64,000 nucleotides of DNA, from the NCBI RefSeq assembly GCF_035046485.1, contig NC_085136.1:81547734-81611733 (forward strand). Direction: 5' to 3'. Source of the DNA: Aedes albopictus (Eukaryota > Arthropoda > Insecta > Diptera > Culicidae). The position numbers and the translations under genes are program-made. This document shows positions 24,301 to 36,300 of the stretch, one piece after another; position 1 is the stretch's first letter; every line of letters starts with the position of its first letter. The notes beneath the pieces were generated by a model. The model made no database searches and was not told the DNA's origin. It saw only the letters and a list, made by a program, of their open reading frames with translations.

Positions 24301-27300
24301 AAACCTCTGGGAATTCTCCCGAAGTCATCTCGAATAACATTCCGCAAGGCTTTGTCATCTCAGTCTCGCTATTTCTCATTGTGATGAACTCAGAAACTTA
24401 ACATCAAGTTGAACATTCCTCGAACCCTGCGTGGACGCTACTCAGAAACATCTCGTGGCACTTTGACTTTGGTAGCTTACCCTCCGTCCGGATCCGAATT
24501 GTGGAGCAGAGGTAGCACCACTGCGGCGCTATATATTCTAGAACCTCAGTACAATGAGATGTTAAGAATCTGCTCAGGCGCTTTTAAGACTTCCAGCGTA
24601 CCTCGGGTCAGTGGCACGACCTTACATCGACCAACCTCCCCCTTCGTTAACCGCCAGGCCTTGCCGGGATGGGGATATCCTTAAGATCGTCTGACGCATG
24701 AGGGAGGCATACGGGACTGGTATTTACCCTGAAATGGTTCAGACTATCTTCAGAGGATTGCAGCTTCGTATGCAGATGTGCCACACTTTTTTTTATCGAT
24801 GGCTCATCAGTACAAGAGGAAGTAGATCATGGAGTGTCTAGGGAGGTCATAAACCGGACTCTGTGGTATCTTCTCAGTTGAGTCCTATGCATTATTGCAA
24901 GCATGTAAAAATTTGCACTATAAATAGTAGAATTTGAAAATGTCATAACATTTTTTCCGTGACATTTCACAACCCTGATTCCCAGATTCCGCGAGTTGTC
25001 TGTTCATCGTAGAGCATAGGAAAGGTTGACACCTGTGGCTGATTGAGGATAAGAGTACACTAACATAACCTTTGTCTGGAGTGTCCAGGAGGTACTTTCG
25101 ATTCCTTTTTGTGACGCAACCCGGTGGATTAGACTCTCAGGAATCTCCTTACTTACCTTACCGGTCAGACTAAGGCCTGAGTGTCCGCTGCTAGATTACC
25201 AAATGATCAGCAAAACAATATCGAACTTCAGCGGAAAATTACCGAAAGTTCGGTAAACTGTACTGAATCATCGGTAATGTTGACCGAACGTTCAGTAAAA
25301 ATAAACTGAACTTCGGTAATCCAAACTTTTACCGAAAATAGAACAGCCGAACAAGTAAGTAACTCTGAAATAGGTGTATACGTAGGAGTCGTCTCAGGAA
25401 TATCCTTGAAGCAACATGAAACCCTTTCTGAAAACCCTTGAAATATTTCTGAAACTCCTCTGACAGGCCTTATCAAACCCTGAGACTCCCAGAAACTTTT
25501 CGTAAGCTCCCGGGAACCTCATTGAAGCTTACCTTCGATCCTCTACTGACCCTTGAAGCCTCCTAAACTCCAAGGAAGCCCCCGAAAACCTCCTAAAACC
25601 CACTGAGCCCATCGGAAATGCATTGTTAATTCCCTGGCGGAGGATGTCTTTCAAATTTTTATTCAAGATTTTGGAAATATACGACTGGTATTTTGAATAG
25701 CTCTAGAGTTATTCGGCTTTCAGTCATGGGAAAAGCATTGATAACTTTACATCGTTGCCAACGTTTCGATCTCCGGGTTGAAACTTCTTTAGGGCTCGAT
25801 ACTTATAAATTGATTTCAAGGTGCCAAGAAATAAATGATCGAGGATGTGAAAAAGATGCTTGATTGCTAACGGAGCTTGAGGGGCACCTGGGCAGTTCTC
25901 ACCGCAATTTATGCCTTGCCCATAGGCGCCAACTTAGGGGGGGCAAGCATCGTTTTGCCCCCCCAATATTTGACGATTTTTCGATTTTCCCATGCAAAAA
26001 ATCAGAAAAAACAGGCTTTGCCCCCCCAATAATTTGGCCAAGTTGGCGCGTCTGGCCTTGCCGTATCCAAGGTCTGGTGTGGTGAACCTTTTTCCCGTGC
26101 TACACTTGGGATTCCAATATGAGCTTAATACAAATGGTTAGTAGCGGTATTGACGAGGTTGTTAGTTAGGTCTCCAGAAGACAGAAGGAGGTAGTCCAGC
26201 TAACACGCCGAATGATTATAGGTGGAGCATGGTTGATGAGGACCGTATATAAAAATAGTGATGGGCTTTCTGTCATAAAGGTCGTCCTGGAAGTCAAGTA
26301 TCAGCATTCAGCAATGACCTCAAGCATGGTTTGCCGAGACTTCGTAAAGTGGATGATAATGGTAAAGCAGATCCATTATAAACTCATGGCAACTGCGGCA
26401 GCAGAAGAGCCCGTGAAGATAAAAGTGTTGATTTCTGCCTAGGCTGAGGCATTCACATTCACGAGGAACCTGAAAACTATGCTGCTAGACGTGGTCGCTC
26501 CATAACTAGCAATCGCAGAAGCGTGCGGAAATCTGGGAAAAGTGGGCCTGGAATGGCCGGCACTTTCCGGGTTGAATAGAGTTGGGGGTTGCGACCTTGC
26601 GTGAGTCTTCATTCTCCACAGATTAGGGCGGATCATAGGGCAGGGCGGCCTCTGAAACCTAGTGAACAGGCAGAAGAATTTGATTGATTTGTCTTTATTA
26701 GAGAGACTTTCAGCCCTTGGCTGGTTCGTCTCTTTCCTGAGAAACAGGCAGAAGAAGAAGAGGAAGAAAACGCTAAGTCAAGAAGAAGGACCAAGCGAAG
26801 CGAACGAGTCTACTACGAGTACTTAGAGGTCTGGAAGGTGATGAGAAAGCGAACCAAACTCACGAATCTTTTTTTTCTGTATTAACGAGATTTTTAGCCC
26901 TAGGCTAGTTCATCTCGGTACCCACATTTTACTTCCCTTCCGAAGGAACAACCCACATTTTATGAGTATGTCGGGAGTGGGATTCGATCCCAGGTCCTCG
27001 GCGCGATAGTCGAGTGTTCTTACCACCACACCAGATCCGCTCCACAATCACGGATCTTGGACCCGACGTACTCGTACCTGTGGAATGGTTTACGAGCTCA
27101 AGCGAGACAAAATCCGTAAGGGAGCTGCCTTCAAGTGTCTGGCGAAAGAGGTCCCTGGAGAGAGTGTCAAGGTGAGGGCTCTCATCACTGAAGTGACTCT
27201 AAAGGTCCAAGAACCTGGGTGAGATCATGGATTCAGATGAAGCAACAGGGACAGTAGTCCCGGGGCTTTACGAAACGGTCTCTTCTATGAGTAAGCCATG

Positions 27301-30300
27301 TAGTTGCCGACTAAGAATAGAACTGCAGATGACCTGCTCCGGTGGTAAGAGTTCAAACGGGGTAACCCCAAGTCAAGGTGTCAAGTGACCCGTACCGAGG
27401 ATCTAGTGTTCAAGGGAGTGACAAAGTGGGATACCTGGGCACCCCCATAGTAATTTGTCCCTTACCGCGTTAAAGAAGGTCTCTAACAAAATGAAAGTAG
27501 TGTTAGTGGCAAGGTTAACTCCATCGCGAGAAGTGAACTAGCTAGATCTCCTCTAAGGAGAGCAGATGGAGGTGTAGGCAGCTGCATACGTATTGCCAGC
27601 GCAGCGTGGGAAACCCTAATTTCCTCCCCGGCTAGTGTGTCGGATGAGCTGATGGATGGGACGTGGTTGATGAGGGTCATCAACAAAATTAGAGATGGGC
27701 TCTCTACGATGGAGATGGATGCGCAGCAGTTAGACTCCGTCATTGAATTCTAGCAGCAAGGGACTCAATCAGGGCTCTGATGCGACATCGAAAATCAATG
27801 ACAGTGGCCAAACAAGACTATGAGAAACTGAAGTTGAAGTTGAAGGTTTCGATTTCTACCCAAATGAAGACCTTCGCATTCGCGGGTTGCCCAAAAAGTG
27901 CGGCGGAATCGACTGCTTCTGACAAGCGCTCGCAGAAACGAGTGAGACACCGTCAGGTGAGGAGCTACATACCAGGCGGCTCCCACAAAGCTAGGTGTAT
28001 GTTTACACTGAAAGTCGGCAGTAATGGGCCAGACTTCCCGGAAAACTGGAAATGGGGGGCCTGAAAAGGCTGGCCCGCCCTGGAACGAAGGGAACAAGGG
28101 GGTTGCGATCATTGATAGGCCCTCAGCAATAAAAAGTTAGGGCAGGTCGGGGGGAAGGACGCCCCTCGTCATCAATATTGATGAGTCTGAGTACTCGGAA
28201 ATCTTGAAGGCTATGACGAGCAACGTCATATTCGTGTATCTGGGAGCCGACGTATGTAGTATTAGATGTACTCGTACAGGCTAAATGATCCCCGAGCTCA
28301 AGAGCGACGAGGAGCGCAAGGACGTCGCCTACATAAATCTGGCCAAAGAGGCCCTTGGTGAGGGTGTCGAGCTGAGGGCTCGAAGGTGAAAAACTCAAAA
28401 GAGATATCTGACGTGCAAGAGCTCGTCACGGCACTACGGCAACAGTGCGAGGTGGAGGTGGCCACTGCAGCTACGAAAGGCTACGGAAGGGCCCGGCAGG
28501 GACACAAATAGCCTTGCTACAGTTACCTGTGGCTGGCAGTAACAAGTCCATTCAATTAGGGATCCTTAAGCTTCCACCAAAGGCTTGCTTCAGGTGTCTG
28601 GAAGCAGGACACCAGTCATAGGACTGAAAAAGCCCTGACAGGAGAAAGCTGTGTAACAGTAAACACCCAACGGAAGACCCAAGGTGATCGGCCTTCAGAA
28701 GAGTCACAGCTGACAAGTCACAGGTCACCTAAACCATTGTGACGCAGTCCAGCAACTGCTGTATCAAGCAGTTGCCGAGCGGAGGATGGATACAATATCA
28801 TTATGGTAGCGGTCCCATGCCGAGTACCCGTAGGATATACAAATAGAGTCGCAGATGGGTCCAGAGCGACGACTGCATGAATCACTCCCTGTGTTGGTGT
28901 CAACATCTTACGAGGGCTTCGTGATCTTCAAAGTGAACGGGATCTTTTTCTGTAGCTGTTATGCACCTCCAAAATGGTTGATCAAACAGTTCACACAGAT
29001 TCTGGACTGTATGACGGCTGAGTTGACAGAATGAAGGCCGGTGGTAATAGGAGGGATTTGAATACCTGGGCCGTTGAATGGAAAAGCCGTAACACGTATT
29101 GGCAGAATCAGATCCTGCTAGAGGCACTGGACATGCTCGATGTCACACACGAGGTGTAATGGCTCCTACAGAACAGTCTCCAGATATGCTAAAGAAGATC
29201 GCCGAGGGGGATTTCCACGCGTCATGACCCGGTTATTTGGCCTTCTGGGAAGGGTCTTTAAAGAGGAACTTGTAAGGATTGCATAATACTTCAGTGTAGG
29301 TAAGCTCCCTGGTTCGGACAAAGATCCGAACCTGGCCTAAAAGTAGCCATTGCAGAGGTTCCCGGGATGTTTGGATCGGTAACGCAGGAATGTCTGGAAG
29401 AGGGAGTATTTCCAGAGGTTCGGAAGCGGAAGCGGCAGAGCCTAGAACAATAGCCAAATTCTTAGAAGATAAAAAAGAGAGGCCCGGTGAGCACGAAGCA
29501 GAAACTTGTAAGGCCTTGAGCAATTTTGGACGATATATCCAGGTTCATCATTTTGCAACTCATGTTTTCTCTGTCATGGAGTCCTAAAGTTTCTGATTTA
29601 CTGTACTGTTATTTTTTGATTTTCGGATTGCAATGGTTTCGGCTTTTCAAAAAGACTGGACTCGAAAAAAATGAGACACAAAGAATAATGTATAACTTTT
29701 GATTGCGTGCAAAAAAGTATCAAAATAGCTGATTTTTGGACCAGGAATAGTGCATTATGTGTAGCTAATACCATAAAAATTTCATCAAATCGGTTAAGTG
29801 TTGGCGGAGATATCGTCGAAACAAGAGACTTACCATTTGAGAATCTTTGGCCAAAAAAACACTTTTAAAAATATTACATTTTTTACCTAAAACAGTAGAG
29901 CCAAAAATACTGAACCGATTTCAATAAAAAAAATTCTGTACAAAAATGTATGTAGATGTATTGTGTCAAAATTTCATTCAATTTGATTTGACCTTTAAAA
30001 AGCTATAGCCATATACACAGCACTATGCCACAATAAGCAGATGTTTTTTTTTTTTTTTTGTTTTTGTTTTTATTAATGTGTATTTTAACATGAAGCTAAT
30101 TCTACACTTCGCCAAATAAGCAGATGTGGTTTTTGGTATAGTGACATTCAAACTGCTCTAACTTTTAAAATGTTCAATCAAAATGGCTGAAATTTTCACT
30201 GAGAACAGATTAACACAACGATTTTACACTGTCAAAGTTTCAAAAAAAAATCGGGACAGTGTTGCCAATACTACAGTCAAAATAATGCACACTGATTTTA

Positions 30301-33300
30301 AAATGCTAAAAAGTGCTCAAAATTTGAAAACCCCGTTTTTTGTTTGAATTGTTAAAAAAAAGTACTGAACCGATTATAATGAAATTTTCACCACTTATTA
30401 TGACTTACTTGAAGAACTTACAGTCAAATTTTCAGACGTTTTGATGGGCTAACAGCTAAGTTATAGCCTAAACAATTTTTTAAATGGAAGCCCACAATAT
30501 TGCTAAAATCACATTTTATTGTATCGACAATATTTGCGCCAATACTGAACCGATTTTGATGAAATTTTTAGAGCATAAACTACACATAACATGCTATTCC
30601 TGGATGAAAAATCAGCTATTTTTGTGAACGCAATCAAAAGTTATACATTATTTTGAGTGTCTCATTTTTTTCGAGTTCAGTCTTTACTCTGCAGTACAGG
30701 AACGCTTTGAGTAACTGGTGGAAAGTACTGAACAAATATCTCTTTTGCCCACGAATGCAAAGGCACCTATTTCCAACCAGTATACTTAACCCTAAAAGGG
30801 ATACCTTCATGGCCTCAGTTTCGTCACCTCGCTGAGTGTGTTTCATCAAAGACGAGCTCTGAAAGGCGCCTGGGGTCCAATGGACCCCAGGTATCCCTTT
30901 TAGGGTTAAATTAGTGATCGTGACATGGCTTAGCTAGATTAATGATCAAAATAGTCACCCCTTTATGAGAATGAATATGACAACGATAGATTCGATGCAG
31001 ATGATTTCCAAAGCCAATCTACTTACTACCGGTTGATGGATGAATGTAGGAGTGAATGTCATCTAGTTGTCATCTAGGTAGTTACTCAACTCAGTGAACA
31101 AAGCACATAAACACACATGTAAGGATGAACTCACACCCACAGCAGATGGCAGCACAAACGTATGTGCAAACAGCTCACTCTAGTAGAGAACAATAGAACT
31201 CGGTGGCCCTTCAAAGTGGGGAACCAATACAGGCATCGGCATTGTTTGAAACTGTTCACTACTACTACAAATGTCTACCAAACTGTTTCTACCAAAAAAC
31301 TAAAACGCAAAAAACAGACGACTATCACTGTGGGATGCTAAACCAACAAAAAACTATCAGCAACTAAGTTGAGGGTGGTCTCTAACTCTCTCTCTTTTTG
31401 TTCTATTACTCGTCGCCATAATTTCGATATTCCAAATCGGTTTCTCTCTCTCGTTTTATACAAGTGTGCGGATTTTTTTTCTATAAGTGTTGGTAATAGA
31501 GTGAAACGAAGTTTTTGATCCAATCCAATATCAAGAGAGGCGGACAAACTTGTAGGTATGTGTGTTCGCGTTGGTGGAACTGTGTAGGTAGGTAGGTAAT
31601 CGACGGGACACGGGACTGGACAAAAGCGAGCGAGTTCGACAGACTGTGGGTGGGTGTTTGAAACAGAACAGAAAACTCAAGTGGGAAAGAGAACAAAACC
31701 TTTTCGTAATAGTATTCATCATCTTCGTCGTCGTCGTAGTCGTAGTCGTCTTCATTATCGTCGTCATCGACGAAATCGTCGTCTTCGTTTTGCCCGATTC
31801 GGCTGTAGGTGTAGCTGTCGAAGGACGTGGACTGTTTGCTGGATTGTGACTGCTGAGCTGGCGTCGCTGAGTACGAGCGCAGTTTGTCCAGCTTGTAGTT
31901 TAACAAGCGTCGGAACAGATCGGAATCGGCAAGGTTGGCGAAGCGGGACGGTTTCTGGGACTCGTCCGGCGCTGGGTCGGATGATGTTGGTGGAAGGAGA
32001 GTGGAAGGCTGAACAGAGGGAATAGGATGGAGAATGATCGGTTGATTAGTAGAGCGAGGAGGAGTTGAAGAAGAAGGCGGGCTGTTGCTGTTGATGTTGC
32101 CAGTGTTGCCAGTTGATGATGGGAGAGTTGTTTGAGAACGTACCTCGCCGGTGTCATCTCCGGAGTCGCACAGATGGGTTTCCCTCGTGAAGGACGTGAA
32201 TGCTGAATCGTAGAAGGCACGTTGGTTGTGGAAAGATACGGTTAAGTACATTTAGTGATGTTGAGAGCGTGCGGGTGGATAAAGAGGGAAAGATAAAATG
32301 GCGATGAAGCAAGGAGGCTAGATAAAGGTAAAGAAGCGCTTTACCTTTGCTGGATCTTTGTGCGTATTCGCGAGTGGAGGTCAACGATTCGGTTGACGAT
32401 GAGCTGCTCGCTATGGGGTGTCGATACAGTGGACGCCTCTTGGGGCTTTTACGAGTTGGGGTATTGTTGCAAGAGAACTTCGATCCGATTGCGTTGTGGG
32501 AGTTTATCGACATATTATGGCCGCCCGTGCCATTGTTGTCCTTGTCCTTGGAGGTTCCGCTCGGGATCTCAAGCAGTATAGAGGTCGATTTAGATGGAGA
32601 GAGCGTCGCTCCGGAGCGTGAGCTTCGGCGTTCTCTCCTTCGACCGACGGTACTCTTCCGGTGGTGAATCGTTGAGCTGCCTTTACCGTCGGACGAGGGG
32701 AAGTCGTACAGTCCGTCCGAATCGGTAAACGGCAGCTGTTGATCTTTTTTGCCGTAGAAATGTGTTGAGAATCGCTCCATACTAACGGTTCTATCGCTGC
32801 AAGAGGGAATTGATATTGATGGGTGGAGAAATTGCAGACTGCGGTGTCTTCTAGGGATCAGGCAGGTGCTACTTAGGCGCACACCGTCTAATGGTTGTTT
32901 GCAGATATTGAAACAGCTGTATGTTTGAGGGAGTCTTCGCTAGTTGTGTTCTGCGTGTATGAGTGTAAGGCAAGATGGCTGAACTTCTCATTCGTATTGA
33001 GGGGTTTCGGCAGTTAAGAAGAATAAATGCTCCGCATGGGACTGGAATTTGGATGTCCGTGTCGAAAGTTTGAGGGAACAGGATCTGCGAGGTTTTGCAC
33101 GGTCACCTTGCCAATCATGATAGAGGTTTTGAAGTATGGTGCTAAGGTCTAGAAAAAAAAATCCAATGGCATTCCTCAAATATGAAATCAAGAGTCTATT
33201 CGTGAGCGGGGAGTGCGTGTTTGAAATATCTGTGGGGTTTCTTGAATTTTGCCTGAGGCGTGCTTATAGGGAAGTGTTTAGAGATAAATGTACACCTGGA

Positions 33301-36300
33301 ATGGGAGACAAAATATACATATTTACCGCTAAAGAGGCTCGTTTACAGTGCGTTCAATCTCTGGGGGGGGTTCTACCAATTAACACGAGAAGTTCAACCT
33401 TCGAGCACCCACCGTTCCTAGGACGAGGATCACGATTCGACATTGTACCAAGGGACGACGTCTGGTCGTGTTCTCGTGTGACTGAATACTGTCTCTCTTT
33501 CTCTCTCTTTCTCACTACACAGGCTCACAGTTACCTCAGGGGGCTCTCGGAGCGCGACGAAACTGGCGACAGCTTGTCAAACCCACTCTCCGACTGTATT
33601 ACGATCGACGGCAGTTGCAGTTGCGACATGGAGGCCACTTCCGTTTGGTTCAGAATGTTCCGTCCATTCTCGATCAGCTCCTTGCCGATGTAGAGCTCCA
33701 GCTCTTTGGCACTTTTGATTTCTCCGTCTTCGATCTTCTCGTCCAAATGGTCTGTTCCAATGCCTTCATCGTTCGACTCGAGCAGCGGATCATCGGACAA
33801 TGTTTCCGAGTCGGACCTCAGTCGGAAGGATTCGTGGCGGTCGGAACTACCGCCGGTTGCCGTTCCCCCGGCTCCTCCCGTAGCCTCGTTGTGTTTCTTT
33901 AGTATCGATGTGTGACGTCGCATGTTGGCACCCATCATGGAGCTCAACCCTGGGAAGCCCGTTCCTCCGGAACCTTGAGCAGCAATTGCGAAACACCTGG
34001 TTAGTTTCATCGCTGTGGAAACAAAAGATCGAGCCTCACCTGTACCGGGGTCTTCCATCTCGCTAGGACAGAGAGGATTGCTAGATCCGCACCTACTGGG
34101 ACCGGGACTAGCCATACTAGAATAGCCGGACGAACTAAGGTTACTTTCGGACGGCGCACGATCACCACGGGTACACATCGAAAACGGACTGAGATAGCAC
34201 ATTCCTACGGAACTACCGGACACGCCTAGGGTGTTGGTACCGTTTGGTTTACCTGTGGCGGCCGGCGACATGCAGTCGGCATCCGACTCGAGCTCGCTCA
34301 TGTTGGACGTGATTGTGATCATCGGCGGCTCGAAGGGCAGATCCAACGAGCCGGGTTTCTCCCACTGTTTCAGCAATCTGCAAGAGGTAGCACGGCAACT
34401 GGTTAGGCTAACAGACACACGACACACTACGCACAACATCAAGCACATCTAGGGTAATAGATACATTGAGAAAGCACACCGAACCTTTTCTGCTGCTGCT
34501 TGTTGGGGAAGTGGAAGCTAGTTTCTCCTATGCTGGCCCTCTGAGGAGGCGGCGAACCGGGGAACATCACCACCGCGGAGCGTTCCTTCGTAGGACTGGG
34601 CTGCTGGATGACCAGCTCCGGTATAACTAGATCACGAGGTCGCACAGCTCGTTCCCTTTCCGGAGTGGGGGGTTGGACATCAATCGAAATGGAGATCTTC
34701 GGAGGAGGTGGAGCCTTACGGCTGCGGCTGGAACCGTTCGAGCTGTTGGAGTCACTCTGGGAGGACAGATTGGTTGGGGTGGGTGAATCGGTGTCCGATT
34801 CGGGATGGTTGATTTCGATTGTGACTTGGTTGGGGTTTGTGTTCTGAAGTGGAGAGAAGAAAGTTAGACAACGGCAAGACCGAAACGAAAGGGACTGGGC
34901 GCAAACTTACGTTATATCCGGAATAGTCGCCACTGAACGTCACGGACATGGATTCCTCATGCATGTTTTGGGGAGATCGCATCCGCTGCGGTCGTGGCAT
35001 GATCGGCGTCAACGCTGGCGACGGGATCGGCGTGGGCATTTCTCTGATTGGAGACAGGCACTTGTTATTGATACCGTTGCTGGGTATCTCCAGCAAAATG
35101 GTTGGCGGATGCAGCTGTGTAGTGGTGGTTGTGGCGGTCGAAGGCGTCGTTTTGTGAGCGCTAAGTGCATCGAGAACAGGTACTTCGATCGTACTCTGCC
35201 GGTAGAACACGGGCGAGTCGGGTGCCCCGCTAGAGAAGCTAACCGGCGTGTGGATGGACGAAGTTGACGAGTCGTCATCGCCGGCCACGTCATCCTGGGG
35301 GCTGGACGCCGTCGGAGTGGACGACGGCGATATCACGATCGACGACGGCAGGTTGATGCCGGCGCTCGATGTCGCAAAGTTTTTGAACATGGCCAGGATG
35401 GAGTCCGCGCTGGACACCTTGGGGCGGACCCGCCGGTGACCTCGCAAACCGAAATCATGCAAAGCTAGCTCGGAACTGGACAGCGAATCGCTTCCCTGGT
35501 TCGAGGAAGTGCTGTGCGGCGAACGAATTTCGTTTGTGCTTGGTGACGGTGGTACGGAATTTGCGCGTTGCGGTACTTCAGTCGGAAGACTTAAAGCGCT
35601 AGAATGTTTTGTTCCCTTTGTGATAAAAAAATATAGATAGGATTTTGGTTTTCGCTTTTTCTCTTTCCGTTTCCGCTTGTCAAGTTTTAATTGTTTTGGT
35701 TGTTGGTTTTATTGTTGAATTTGTGTTTTTTCCAGAGACTTTTGTTTGTTTTACAGAGACACAACCACACAGATACGCTTATAACTCAAACAGAAACGAA
35801 AAAGAATACGAAACGTACACCAATCTAGTCGGTAGAAGTGTTAAAAGAGCGTAAAATTTGCAGCAAGAGGCGAACTTATCAGAATTGCAGAACTTAAGAG
35901 TTTAACGGAACAATCGCATGGCAAGAACGGTTCACGTAAGTCAGAACATCATGAGTCGGTTGTTTGAACAGAAGGTAGCTTATCGAATGATTACATGATG
36001 TAGGTAGTTATGTTTTCTTGGATTCTCACTTTCATTTGGTGGAATTAAACGTACTTACTTGCACAACCATATTTATTCATCCTATAGTTTAGGAGTTTAA
36101 CCGCTTAGACAGGTAAGCGTAAGTATATTGAGCGAGTAGTATTGGAGAGACAACTTTCGTGCCATCCCTATCAAGTGTACGACTTGCGTGCACACCCCTA
36201 AACGCGCATCAGCGGCGGCAACCCCACAGCAGCAGCAGCAGCAAGGCGTAACGCAAGAGGCGCCATTTTATCAAAACCAAAAGTGCTCTCGCTGTGCTAA

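Noticed and set aside
25205..25350. Inverted-repeat element made of ACCGAA/TTCGGT words
   Set aside because: Several short inverted words occur, but there are no consistent ends and no target duplication.
31654..32025. Plus-strand Arg/His-rich frame
   Set aside because: It is the antisense of the acidic exon of gene B.
33531..34448. Single uninterrupted 305-codon gene on the minus strand
   Set aside because: The stop is reached by reading across a GTAACT donor, and the start is intronic. Phases fit exons of the larger gene B.
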